From positions 3,720,001 through 3,784,000 of the forward strand of contig NZ_CP138995.1 in the NCBI RefSeq assembly GCF_044596045.1: a stretch of DNA of 64,000 nucleotides, written 5' to 3'. Under the pieces are notes generated by a model that had not been told where the DNA came from, made no database searches, and was given only the letters and a program-made list of their open reading frames with translations. A program made the translations under genes and the position numbers. This stretch comes from Flagellimonas sp947499585 (GTDB lineage Bacteria; Bacteroidota; Bacteroidia; Flavobacteriales; Flavobacteriaceae). Positions 8,701 to 17,001 of this stretch are shown here, piece after piece (positions within the stretch are counted from its first letter, which is position 1; each line of letters starts with the position of its first letter).

Positions 8701-9384
8701 TTATTCAAAACAATCCTGGCAGGGTTTACGCCCAAAGGTATACGTTAACGTAAAACCTGAAAAGACATACCAGTCATCGCTTAAAATATTTCCAAATCTA
8801 AATTGCTCAAAATTAGAACCTTCAGGATTGCTTCCATCCAAATTGTCTGTAAACGTGTACCTAGCCCCAATTTCAGCACCAAGAATCAAGAATTGATTTA
8901 ATCGATACTTTGCCCCTACCGTCATAGGAATTGCAAAACTACCTTCTTTTTGGTTAATATCCTGCACTTGGAGGGCATCAAAATAATTAAAATCATACCT
9001 AAAGTAGGTAAGACCTGTGTAAAGATAAGGGGTAAAGGCCGGTCCAAGCTTGTGAAGATTGTATTCAACAAAGTTAAATTCAATGCCTGCGGAGGCCTCC
9101 AAAACAGAATTATCTATTACATATCCGCGTTGTTCTCTTGAAGATTTGCTGGATTTGGAGTCATCAGCTGTAAAGCTTCCGTACATTACACTTGCACGCC
9201 ATGCATATCTTTTACTTTTATTCCACTTAAAAATACCTCCAAAAGCTGGTCCGGAGGGAAGTATGTAGTTTGTTCTGCCAACATCACCAATTACATTGGC
9301 TCCGCCGGCAAAAACACCGATCTCATAGGTCTGGGCATTCACCTTAACCACAAAGCACAAAAAAATAGCCAAAACTATTCGCAT
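8701..9384 (-). CDS. DUF6089 family outer-membrane beta-barrel protein
   Basis: The 227-residue product starts with a signal peptide (MRIVLAIFLCFVVKVNAQ) and continues with amphipathic strands typical of a small eight-strand barrel (YEIGVFAGGANVIGDVGR, LGAEIGARYTFTDNL, a closing FTLTYTFGR). It ends in KPCQDCFE. The position between nadK and uppS-bamA is the standard place of the DUF6089 family in Flavobacteriaceae. It may help envelope assembly given its neighbours, but no function is established. Confidence 0.85.
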   Translation of the reverse strand: MRIVLAIFLCFVVKVNAQTYEIGVFAGGANVIGDVGRTNYILPSGPAFGGIFKWNKSKRYAWRASVMYGSFTADDSKSSKSSREQRGYVIDNSVLEASAGIEFNFVEYNLHKLGPAFTPYLYTGLTYFRYDFNYFDALQVQDINQKEGSFAIPMTVGAKYRLNQFLILGAEIGARYTFTDNLDGSNPEGSNFEQFRFGNILSDDWYVFSGFTLTYTFGRKPCQDCFE

Positions 9385-9496
9385 ACTATCTAAAAGTTAT
9401 ACATGTTAGAGGTAAAGGAAGGTCTATAGGGTATACTGTTATAAATGTTCTCTTTTGTTAAACAGTTTTTAGCTTCTTTTATTGTTTTTGATAGGT

Positions 9497-10378
9497 TCAA
9501 TTACGTTTATCTTGTCCCCAAAGCAATTTATTGCGAAGTGTTTTAAAAAAGCTTTCCGAATTGTACTCTATCATTTTAATTGTAAAATCTGATTTTTTAA
9601 CAATAATTTCCTTGCCGTTGGGGATACTTGCAATCCTAGAATCCAAGGAAACCAAATGGTTTTCTTCCCGTCCAGACACTTTTAATCTTATATAGGTATC
9701 ATCTGAGATTACTAAAGGCCGTGCATTAAGGTTATGCGGCGCAATTGGGGTTAGAACCAATGATTTTGCCGTTGGGGCAATCACCGGCCCCCCACAACTT
9801 AATGAATATCCTGTGGAACCAGTTGGTGTAGAAACTATTAATCCATCTGCCCAGTAGGATGTTAAATACTCATCGTTCAAATAGGTTTCTACCGTTATCA
9901 TAGAAGTGGTATCCTTTCTACTAACCGTAATCTCGTTTAAAGCAAAATTGATGTTTCCAAATTCATCCAAATCAGAATTTAAATCAACCTCCACCAAACT
10001 TCTCTCCTCTATTTTATAATGTCCCGCAACAAATTCAGTTACTATTTTTCTGACATCCTCTTTTTTAAATGTGGATAAAAACCCTAATCTACCGGTATTT
10101 ACCCCTACTATGGGAATCCCCAAATCTTTTACGTAAGTTACTGCCCTGAGCATAGTACCGTCACCACCAAAGCTTATAAACATATCAAAAGAGCTGTCTA
10201 AGCCAGAAGTCTGGGAAAATATTCCGTAATCAAAATTTAAATTGTATTCAGAAAAAAGTCCAATAAACTCTTCTACAACATAAACAGAAGCATTTATCTT
10301 TTGAAGTTCCTCCAAAAGTTCCATGACGAAGGTTTTATCCTGCTCTTGAAAAGCTTGACCGTAAACAGCGACTTTCAT
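9497..10378 (-). CDS. nadK: NAD kinase
   Basis: NadK phosphorylates NAD to NADP. The 293-residue product has the diagnostic GGDGT motif at residues 71-75, a second NAD-binding stretch around TPTGSTGYSLSCGGP, and the downstream SLDSR region. Length is typical. It lies one base after the CBS-domain gene, and the DUF6089 gene follows after 112 bases, reproducing a family-wide gene order. Confidence 0.95.
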   Translation of the reverse strand: MKVAVYGQAFQEQDKTFVMELLEELQKINASVYVVEEFIGLFSEYNLNFDYGIFSQTSGLDSSFDMFISFGGDGTMLRAVTYVKDLGIPIVGVNTGRLGFLSTFKKEDVRKIVTEFVAGHYKIEERSLVEVDLNSDLDEFGNINFALNEITVSRKDTTSMITVETYLNDEYLTSYWADGLIVSTPTGSTGYSLSCGGPVIAPTAKSLVLTPIAPHNLNARPLVISDDTYIRLKVSGREENHLVSLDSRIASIPNGKEIIVKKSDFTIKMIEYNSESFFKTLRNKLLWGQDKRN

Positions 10379-10379
10379 C

Positions 10380-11036
10380 TTAAACGTTAAGGTATTTTTC
10401 TAAATAATCTGACCGTTGCTTTAAATCTTCCAAAAACTGGTCATCACTATTTCCATAAACTATTGTGTAGTTGTACCTTCTAAAAGTTTGCGCCACTTCA
10501 TTAAGATTTAGCGTCCCTACCTTTAAAGTTATTTGCACTACATCATTTTGGGAATCGGTAATAAAAGCCCCCAGTAAACGGGCATTGTTACTTTCCACTA
10601 TTTGAGCTATTTCACTAAAAGAATAGTCCTTTATTCCTGTTGCAATGACAAGAATTCCCCCTGGTTCTTTAAAAAAAGGAGTATTTATAAAAAAAGCGAC
10701 AATATCCTCCAAATCATAATAACCAATTATTACTTGATTTTCATCTAATACAGGAAGTACGTTTGCCTCGTTTCTAGAAAACATTTCCAACAAATCTAAC
10801 CAAGCGGTATCTTTTGTTACCGAAAAAGTTTCCAACTCCAATCTCCAATCTTCTATCTTTTTGGCTGGCTCAAAACATGCAAGATCGTTTTCAGACAACA
10901 AACCAATGTAAATTCCATTTTCAGTAACCGCAACATGGGAAAAAGTGGTTTCCTCAAAAAACTGGATAACCTCCTTTAAGGTCTCAGACACCTCAAAAAT
11001 GGGTACAGTAGTGATTATTTGATTTTGGATTTGCAT
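10380..11036 (-). CDS. CBS domain-containing protein
   Basis: The 218-residue product has two CBS motifs over about residues 1-125 (the pair usually forms one Bateman module that binds adenine nucleotides), followed by an ACT-like C-terminal part (GILVIATGIKDYSFSEIAQIVESNNARLLG). It is the first gene of the minus-strand block and sits one base before nadK, suggesting a link to nucleotide or cofactor state (inference). It is divergent from pdxJ across an 87-base gap. Confidence 0.85.
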   Translation of the reverse strand: MQIQNQIITTVPIFEVSETLKEVIQFFEETTFSHVAVTENGIYIGLLSENDLACFEPAKKIEDWRLELETFSVTKDTAWLDLLEMFSRNEANVLPVLDENQVIIGYYDLEDIVAFFINTPFFKEPGGILVIATGIKDYSFSEIAQIVESNNARLLGAFITDSQNDVVQITLKVGTLNLNEVAQTFRRYNYTIVYGNSDDQFLEDLKQRSDYLEKYLNV

Positions 11037-11123
11037 TACATTTCTATTAAGCGCAAAATACTACTTTTAAATCGCAAAAGGCGTGCCTAATTCTTATTTT
11101 TGACATTCAAAAAATAGAATCCT

Positions 11124-11840
11124 ATGACAAAATTAAGCGTCAACATCAATAAACTGGCAACATTAAGAAACTCAAGGGGTGGTAACATGCCCAATTTGAT
11201 TAAATCTGCCAAGGATATTGAGTCTTTTGGGGCACAAGGCATAACCATTCACCCAAGACCAGATGAGCGGCATATTCGCTATAAAGATGCTTATGACCTA
11301 AAAGATATTGTCACCACGGAATACAATATAGAAGGCAACCCAATTCCAAAGTTTGTGGACATGGTTCTTGATATAAAACCAACGCAGGTCACCTTGGTGC
11401 CAGATGCCGAAGATGCAATTACTTCCAACGCTGGATGGGATACCATTAAACACAAAGATTTTTTGGCAGATGTAATCAAAACCTTTAAAGCTAACGGAAT
11501 TCGTACTTCCATCTTTGTTGATGCAAATGTAGAGATGGTTAAAGGAGCAGCCCAAACAGGTACAGATAGAATTGAACTATACACAGAAAGTTTTGCTAAA
11601 GGATTTTCAGAAGGAAAAAAAACAGAAAGCATTCAATCTTTTATTGATGCGGCCAAAATGGCCAATGAAATGAATTTGGGCATCAATGCCGGTCATGATT
11701 TAAGTTTGGATAACATCAAATTTTTCAAGGAACATATTCCCAATCTATTGGAAGTTTCCATTGGTCACGCACTTATTTGCGAATCCCTTTATTTGGGACT
11801 GGAAAACGTAGTCAACATGTACCTGCATAGATTAAAATAA
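11124..11840 (+). CDS. pdxJ: Pyridoxine 5'-phosphate synthase
   Basis: PdxJ condenses deoxyxylulose 5-phosphate with 3-amino-2-oxopropyl phosphate to give PNP in de novo vitamin B6 synthesis. The 238-residue TIM-barrel protein shows LSVNINKLATLRNSRGG at the start, GITIHPRPDERHI near residue 39, VTLVPD near 91 and the C-terminal NAGHDLSLDN and EVSIGHALI phosphate-binding segments. A TATTTTTG -7-like element lies at 11095-11102, 21 bases before the ATG. Its TAA shares a base with the ATG of the next gene. Confidence 0.95.
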   Translation: MTKLSVNINKLATLRNSRGGNMPNLIKSAKDIESFGAQGITIHPRPDERHIRYKDAYDLKDIVTTEYNIEGNPIPKFVDMVLDIKPTQVTLVPDAEDAITSNAGWDTIKHKDFLADVIKTFKANGIRTSIFVDANVEMVKGAAQTGTDRIELYTESFAKGFSEGKKTESIQSFIDAAKMANEMNLGINAGHDLSLDNIKFFKEHIPNLLEVSIGHALICESLYLGLENVVNMYLHRLK

Positions 11841-12610
11841 TGGAACTACTACATTCAAAAATTTTGGGCGAAGGGAAGCCGTTATTAATTCTTCATGGTT
11901 TTTTGGGGATGTCTGATAACTGGAAAACTTTAGGAAATCAATTTGCGGAAAATGGCTACCAAGTTCATTTAGTGGATCAACGTAATCATGGAAAAAGTTT
12001 TCACTCAACCAATTTTGATTATGAATTGATGAGCGAGGATATTTTATACTATATGGATTCCCATAAAATTGATATTGGTGATTTTATTGGGCATTCCATG
12101 GGAGGCAAAACTGTAATGCAGCTAGCCACCGCACATCCAAAACTTGTAACTAAATTGATTGTTGCGGATATCTCCCCAAAATACTATCCTCCACATCATC
12201 AACCTATTATTGATGCTCTGGGAAAATTGGATTTTGCAAAAATTTCAAGTAGAAAAGAGGCTGACCAAGAGCTTTCCAATTATTTGACCGATTTTGGAAT
12301 ACGTCAATTCCTTTTAAAAAACCTCCATTGGGTAGAGCCAGGGAAATTGGGTTTACGTTTCAACTATGAGGTTCTCAAAAATAAAATGGATGAAATTGGA
12401 GAAAATATAAGTGCCACCGCAAACTATGAAGGTCCTACCCTATTTTTAAGAGGAGATCGTTCAGAATATATTATGCCCAATGACTTTCCTGAAATAAAAA
12501 GACATTTCCCAAATGCTGACATTGAAACTGTTGACAATGCTGGTCATTGGCTCCATGCAGAGAACCCAAAACAATTTTTTGAAAAGACGCTTCGCTTCCT
12601 AAATTCATAA
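11840..12610 (+). CDS. Alpha/beta fold hydrolase (YbfF-like esterase)
   Basis: The 256-residue product is a compact alpha/beta hydrolase. LLILHGFLGMSDNW gives the oxyanion region, GHSMGGK near residue 98 holds the nucleophilic serine, and VDNAGHWLHAENP near 235 holds the catalytic histidine. Overall it resembles the YbfF family of acyl-CoA/short-chain esterases. The start overlaps the pdxJ stop by one base (TAATG), so it is translationally coupled. The substrate is unknown. Confidence 0.88.
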   Translation: MELLHSKILGEGKPLLILHGFLGMSDNWKTLGNQFAENGYQVHLVDQRNHGKSFHSTNFDYELMSEDILYYMDSHKIDIGDFIGHSMGGKTVMQLATAHPKLVTKLIVADISPKYYPPHHQPIIDALGKLDFAKISSRKEADQELSNYLTDFGIRQFLLKNLHWVEPGKLGLRFNYEVLKNKMDEIGENISATANYEGPTLFLRGDRSEYIMPNDFPEIKRHFPNADIETVDNAGHWLHAENPKQFFEKTLRFLNS

Positions 12611-12625
12611 AATTCAACCCTTTTT

Positions 12626-12647
12626 ATTATGCATGCATAATTTTTTT
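12626..12647 (+). terminator. Possible terminator after the pdxJ-hydrolase operon
   Basis: The palindrome ATTATGCATGCATAAT at 12626-12641 is followed by a seven-T run. It lies 16 bases after the hydrolase stop. The stem is short and A/T-rich, so strength is uncertain. Confidence 0.5.
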
Positions 12648-12657
12648 ATCCATTTAA

Positions 12658-12688
12658 TTGTCTGTATAACAAATTTGACATAGTTTTG
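12658..12688 (+). promoter_or_regulatory. Bacteroidota-type promoter for the SGNH lipoprotein gene
   Basis: TTG at 12658-12660, a 20-base spacer, then TAGTTTTG at 12681-12688 match the TTG-N17-23-TAnnTTTG consensus of the primary sigma factor in Bacteroidota. The start codon is 55 bases downstream. Confidence 0.65.
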
Positions 12689-12742
12689 GTAATACAGGTT
12701 TAACTAAAATTTAACCTAAACTAACTCTAACAGATTTTAAAG

Positions 12743-14293
12743 ATGAAAAAGTTTTATGCCCTGCTCCCCTTCTTAGGCTTATTCTTGATAGCATGTTCAG
12801 ATGATGACGCCCCCCTTACAATGACGCCAACACCAGACCCGGTAGTTTATACTTCTGGATCTGCAGATTTTACAAAATATGTATCCGTAGGAAATTCACT
12901 TACAGCGGGATTCTCAGACAATGCCCTTTTTACGGCAGGCCAAGAAGCTTCATTTCCAAATATGCTAGCATCAAATTTTGCTTTAGCAGGAGGCGGAGCC
13001 TTTGAAATTCCACTTATGGCGGATAATTTAGGAGGTGCTACGATAAATGGACAAACAGATGCCAACATGGATGGTTCACCTGATATTGGCAATAGATTAA
13101 TTTTGCAATTCACCGCAGATGGACCTGCCCCAACTCCAAAGGAAGGAACGGGCACAACAGAAATCACAACTAAATTATCTGGACCTTTTAATAATATGGG
13201 AATTCCAGGTGCCAAGAGCTATGAGCTTTTAGCTCCAGGGTATGGTAGCTTGGCAGGTTTGGCCGTAGGAGCAGCTAATCCTTATTTTGTTCGTTTTTCT
13301 TCTGCTGAAGATGCATCTGTAATTGGAGACGCAGCTGCCCAAGCTCCATCTTTCTTTTCACTATGGGCAGGGTCAAATGATATTCTGCTATATGCAACCA
13401 GTGGTGGTTCCGGAACTAATCAATTAGACCCAACGGTTAGCCCGGCATTGTATGCAAGGAACGATATTACAAATCCTCTGGTTTTGACTGGAGCTTTAGA
13501 TGGAATGTTACAAGCACTCACAGCGGGTGGGGCAAATGGGGTGATTGCCAATATTCCAAGTGTTACTGATATTCCATTTTTTACCACAGTACCGCACAAT
13601 CCTGTTCCATTGGATGAGGCAACCGCAGCACTTTTAAATGGTGCATATGCAGCTTACAATGGAGGTATTGTTGGAGCTTTTGCTTTTCTTGTTGGTCAAT
13701 CGGCCATCTCGCAGGAAAACGCTGACCTTGAAATAGCCAAAAGAACTATTTCTTTTGCCGCAGGAGATACCAACGCAGTTGTGCTGATAGATGAAGATTT
13801 AACCGATTTAACTGGCATCAATGCAGCTCTTATTAATATGCGCCAGGCTACAGCTGATGATTTAATGGTATTGACTTCAAGGTCGTTCATTGGTACTTTG
13901 GCCAACCCTGCTGACCCCACATCTATAAATGGCGTGGCTATACCCTTGGAAGACAAATGGGTTTTAACCCCTGAGGAACAAACAGCAGTTGCTGATGCAT
14001 TGACCGCATATAATGCAACAATTTTAGCATTGGCCACCCAATATGACTTGGCTTTTGTTGATGCAAACGCGCTCTTAGCAGAGTTAAAAGCCAACGGTTT
14101 CCCGCAGGCAGATGGCAGTGTGGTCACATCCACCTTTGGAACAGGAGGAGGTTTTTCTTTAGATGGGGTTCATCCTGCACCAAGAGGGTATGCTATACTG
14201 GCCAATGCCTTTGTAGCAGCTATTAACGAAAAATATGGTTCCAATTTACCAGGTGTAAATCCATTGGATTATACCGGGCTATATATTGATTAA
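12743..14293 (+). CDS. SGNH/GDSL-type hydrolase lipoprotein, probably surface exposed
   Basis: The 516-residue product has a lipoprotein signal with the cysteine at residue 18 (LGLFLIAC), directly followed by SDDDAP. Acidic residues just after the cysteine resemble the Bacteroidota lipoprotein export signal, so display on the outer surface is likely. The body fits an SGNH/GDSL lipase/esterase: block I VSVGNSLTAGFSD near residue 52, a WAGSNDILLY block III near 208, and the C-terminal SLDGVHPAPRGYAILA block V near 475 supplying the catalytic Asp-x-x-His. It is monocistronic, with a good promoter upstream and a strong terminator after it. The substrate (lipid or acetylated glycan ester) cannot be read from sequence. 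Confidence 0.88.
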   Translation: MKKFYALLPFLGLFLIACSDDDAPLTMTPTPDPVVYTSGSADFTKYVSVGNSLTAGFSDNALFTAGQEASFPNMLASNFALAGGGAFEIPLMADNLGGATINGQTDANMDGSPDIGNRLILQFTADGPAPTPKEGTGTTEITTKLSGPFNNMGIPGAKSYELLAPGYGSLAGLAVGAANPYFVRFSSAEDASVIGDAAAQAPSFFSLWAGSNDILLYATSGGSGTNQLDPTVSPALYARNDITNPLVLTGALDGMLQALTAGGANGVIANIPSVTDIPFFTTVPHNPVPLDEATAALLNGAYAAYNGGIVGAFAFLVGQSAISQENADLEIAKRTISFAAGDTNAVVLIDEDLTDLTGINAALINMRQATADDLMVLTSRSFIGTLANPADPTSINGVAIPLEDKWVLTPEEQTAVADALTAYNATILALATQYDLAFVDANALLAELKANGFPQADGSVVTSTFGTGGGFSLDGVHPAPRGYAILANAFVAAINEKYGSNLPGVNPLDYTGLYID

Positions 14294-14318
14294 ACCACAC
14301 TTAATTTCATTATATTAA

Positions 14319-14346
14319 GGGCACCGTAACAAGCGGTGCCCTTTTT
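14319..14346 (+). terminator. Rho-independent terminator after the SGNH lipoprotein
   Basis: Perfect arms GGGCACCG (14319-14326) and CGGTGCCC (14334-14341) with a seven-base loop are followed by a T run. It is strong and canonical, 26 bases after the stop. Confidence 0.9.
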
Positions 14347-14367
14347 CATTATAACAAATCATCTCAT

Positions 14368-14718
14368 ATGAAACTAATTTTAAAACTGCTCTTAAATGCG
14401 CTAGCCGTAGTTATACTTTCGTATGTTCTACCTGGCATAGGCGTAGACTCTTTAACCACTGCCCTCATTGTTGCTTTAGTACTAAGTATACTTAACGTTG
14501 TGGTAAAGCCCATACTGGTTATTCTTACCTTACCTATCACCATAGTTACATTAGGTCTTTTCCTGCTGGTCATTAATGCAATTATCATTCTTATTGCAGC
14601 TGATTTCATCTCTGGGTTTCAAGTTTCCAGTATTTGGTGGGCCATCATTTTCAGTCTATTACTTTCATTTTTACAGTCTATTCTACACTCAATTATAAAA
14701 GAGGATAAAAAGAAATGA
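14368..14718 (+). CDS. Phage holin-like 4TM family membrane protein (YvlD type)
   Basis: The 116-residue protein is almost entirely hydrophobic, with four membrane segments and conserved small motifs (LPGIGVDS, LNVVVKPILVILTLPITIVTLGLF). These match the chromosomal family labelled mycobacterial 4TM phage holin/YvlD. The name is historical: there is no phage context here, and family members are thought to act in envelope homeostasis. It ends in a short basic tail (KEDKKK). Confidence 0.85.
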   Translation: MKLILKLLLNALAVVILSYVLPGIGVDSLTTALIVALVLSILNVVVKPILVILTLPITIVTLGLFLLVINAIIILIAADFISGFQVSSIWWAIIFSLLLSFLQSILHSIIKEDKKK

Positions 14719-14748
14719 TTGTGTTCGGTGACCAACACTTTAAAAAAG

Positions 14749-14779
14749 TTGTTGTCATGCAGAAAATGCATTACTTTTG
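14749..14779 (+). promoter_or_regulatory. Promoter for tig
   Basis: TACTTTTG at 14772-14779 matches TAnnTTTG exactly. TTG triplets lie 20 bases (14749-14751) and 17 bases (14752-14754) upstream, both within the allowed spacing. An AGGAG ribosome-binding site then lies directly before the tig ATG at 14814. Confidence 0.7.
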
Positions 14780-14813
14780 CCACCCATTTTTGAATAGGAA
14801 AATTAAGTAGGAG

Positions 14814-16136
14814 ATGAATATCACAAAAGAGCAGATTGACGAGCTTAATGCGGTTGTAAAAGTTGCCATAAGTAAGGATGATTATCAAGATAAAGTAGAG
14901 AAAATCCTAAGGGATTATAGAAAGCAGGCCAATATTCCTGGTTTTCGCAAAGGTCAAGTTCCCATGGGCCTTATAAAAAAGCAATACGGTAAAGCCGTTT
15001 TGGTGGATGAAGTAAATAAATTGCTTCAAGACAATCTAAACAAATATCTAACCGAAGAAAAATTGGATGTTTTAGGTAATCCTTTACCAAAACAGCAAGA
15101 CAATTTTGATTGGGAAAATGACAACCTTGATTTTGAATTTGAACTAGGTTTAGCTCCTAGTTTTGATGTGCAGGTAAAAACTAAAAAAGCGGTTACACAA
15201 TATAAGATCGTTGCGGATAAAAAGATGATCGAAGAACAAGTAGATCGCATCCAAAAACAATATGGTAAACTAGTTTCAAAAACTGAAGTTGGAAAATCAG
15301 ATGAAGTAACTGGAACTTTTATAAATGAGACAGAGGAAATAGAACACAAGACCACTGTTGAACTAGATAAAATCAAAAGCAAAAAAGCTATTGATGCCCT
15401 TGTAGGTAAAAAAGTTGGAGAGACTGTCTCACTTAAGACAAAGGGTCTTTTTAAAGAGGATTATTTACTTTCAAGTGCTCTTGGAATGGACAAGGAAAAA
15501 GCAGAGAAGCTAAATATTGAGGTTTCCTTAAACATTGAGGAAATCAATGAACGTGAACCTGCCGTACTTGACCAAGAATTGTTTGATAAGTTGTTTGGAA
15601 AAGACAATGTAAAGACTGAAAAAGAATTAAAAGAGAAAATCAAGGAAGATTCCGAAAAGCAGTTTGAGCAACAATCCGATCAAAAATTATTGAACGATAT
15701 TACCGAAAAGCTGATAGATAACACCAAATTTGATTTGCCAGCTGAATTTCTACGAAAGTGGATTCAAGTAAGTGGTGAAAACCCACTATCAGATGATGAG
15801 GCCAAAGAAGAGTTTGATAAATCAGAAAAAGGGCTTCGTTATCAACTTATTGAAGGTAAGATAATTCAAGAAAACAATCTTCAAGTTCAAATGGATGAGT
15901 TGAAGGAATTTTCAAAAGGTTTCATCAAATCTCAAATGGCACAGTATGGTCATTTAGACCCTCAAGAAGAGGAATTGGAAAACATTGCCATGCGTGTAAT
16001 GAGCAACCAAGACGAGGTAAAAAGGCTTTCAGAACAGCTGATGAGCCAGAAGTTATTGGACTTCTACAAAGAAAAGGCAAACCTAAAAGTAAAAGAGGTA
16101 ACCTATGACGACTTTGTTAAAGAGGCCTATAGCTAA
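14814..16136 (+). CDS. tig: Trigger factor
   Basis: Trigger factor is the ribosome-bound chaperone that meets nascent chains at the exit tunnel. The 440-residue product has the N-terminal ribosome-docking signature GFRKGQVPMGLIKKQYG (near residues 43-59), a degenerate central FKBP-like region from about 150 to 240, and a long helical C-terminal chaperone domain. A better-than-usual Shine-Dalgarno (AGGAG) precedes the ATG. Clustering with clpP and clpX is the common bacterial arrangement joining folding and proteolysis. A perfect hairpin separates it from clpP. Confidence 0.95.
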   Translation: MNITKEQIDELNAVVKVAISKDDYQDKVEKILRDYRKQANIPGFRKGQVPMGLIKKQYGKAVLVDEVNKLLQDNLNKYLTEEKLDVLGNPLPKQQDNFDWENDNLDFEFELGLAPSFDVQVKTKKAVTQYKIVADKKMIEEQVDRIQKQYGKLVSKTEVGKSDEVTGTFINETEEIEHKTTVELDKIKSKKAIDALVGKKVGETVSLKTKGLFKEDYLLSSALGMDKEKAEKLNIEVSLNIEEINEREPAVLDQELFDKLFGKDNVKTEKELKEKIKEDSEKQFEQQSDQKLLNDITEKLIDNTKFDLPAEFLRKWIQVSGENPLSDDEAKEEFDKSEKGLRYQLIEGKIIQENNLQVQMDELKEFSKGFIKSQMAQYGHLDPQEEELENIAMRVMSNQDEVKRLSEQLMSQKLLDFYKEKANLKVKEVTYDDFVKEAYS

Positions 16137-16168
16137 TCTTGAGCTAAAAGAAATTTAAGTATCTTTAC

Positions 16169-16204
16169 GGTGCCGAAAAGTTTAATTTTCGGCACCTTTT
16201 TTTT
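16169..16204 (+). terminator. Strong hairpin terminator between tig and clpP
   Basis: Perfect 11-base arms GGTGCCGAAAA (16169-16179) and TTTTCGGCACC (16186-16196) with a six-base loop are followed by eight Ts. A promoter-like TTG-N18-TATCTTTA (16139-16167) lies just upstream, so the hairpin may alternatively sit in the clpP leader. Confidence 0.85.
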
Positions 16205-16226
16205 AAGCAAAATCGAAGAAAATCCT

Positions 16227-16907
16227 ATGGATTACGGAACAGAATTCAAAAAATACGCTACCCAGCACCATGGAATAAACAGTATGTACTACGATCAAAT
16301 CATGAGCAGTATGTACCCCATGAACATGACACCCAATATTATTGAGGAAAGACAACTTAATGCTATTGCAATGGATGTTTTTTCTAGATTGATGATGGAT
16401 CGTATTATATTTTTAGGAACGGGCATCAACGATCAAGTTGCCAACATAGTCCAAGCGCAATTACTCTTTCTAGAAAGTGCAGATGCTGTCAAGGACATCC
16501 AAATTTATATTAATTCCCCAGGAGGAAGTGTTTATGCCGGATTGGGAATCTATGATACCATGCAATTTATTAAACCAGATGTAGCTACCATTTGCACAGG
16601 TATTGCAGCATCTATGGCCGCTGTACTTCTTTGTGCAGGACAAGCTGGAAAGAGAAGTGGATTGACCCACTCTAGGGTTATGATTCATCAACCCCTATCT
16701 GGAGCTCAAGGCCAAGCAAGTGATATTGAAATCGCAGCAAAAGAAGTCCTTAAGATAAAGGATGAATTGTATCAAATCATATCAAATCACTCAGGACAAA
16801 CCTTTGATAAGGTATATGAAGACAGTGATCGTGATTACTGGATGAAGGCGGAAGAGGCCAAGAAATATGGTATGATTGATGAAATTTTGGTAAGGGATAA
16901 GTCCTAA
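16227..16907 (+). CDS. clpP: ATP-dependent Clp protease proteolytic subunit
   Basis: ClpP is the tetradecameric serine protease that degrades substrates unfolded by ClpX. I start at the ATG at 16227 (MDYGTEFKKYA), giving 226 residues; an upstream in-frame ATG at 16170 lies inside the tig terminator and is rejected. The catalytic triad is visible: Ser129 in GIAASMAA, His154 in MIHQP, and Asp203 in DRDYWM. The N-terminal extension before the ClpP fold, rich in Met and Tyr, is usual for flavobacterial ClpP. clpX follows after 94 bases. Confidence 0.95.
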   Translation: MDYGTEFKKYATQHHGINSMYYDQIMSSMYPMNMTPNIIEERQLNAIAMDVFSRLMMDRIIFLGTGINDQVANIVQAQLLFLESADAVKDIQIYINSPGGSVYAGLGIYDTMQFIKPDVATICTGIAASMAAVLLCAGQAGKRSGLTHSRVMIHQPLSGAQGQASDIEIAAKEVLKIKDELYQIISNHSGQTFDKVYEDSDRDYWMKAEEAKKYGMIDEILVRDKS

Positions 16908-16932
16908 TTCCGAACAAAGAAGTTAAAAAACA

Positions 16933-16964
16933 ATGTTTTAGTATAAACCAAAACATGTTTTTTT
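16933..16964 (+). terminator. Weak possible terminator between clpP and clpX
   Basis: Arms ATGTTTT (16933-16939) and AAAACAT (16950-16956) flank a ten-base loop, followed by G and seven Ts. The stem is A/T-rich and probably leaky, which would suit partial uncoupling of clpX from clpP. Confidence 0.35.
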
Positions 16965-17001
16965 ACGTTATTAGTGGTTCAACTTTATGTGTTGATTATA
17001 T

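Noticed and set aside
14368..14718. Holin-like gene as sign of a prophage
   Set aside because: It belongs to a chromosomal 4TM family, and no other phage genes are nearby.
16170..16226. N-terminal extension of ClpP from an upstream ATG
   Set aside because: The ATG lies inside the tig terminator stem; the conserved N-terminus begins at 16227.
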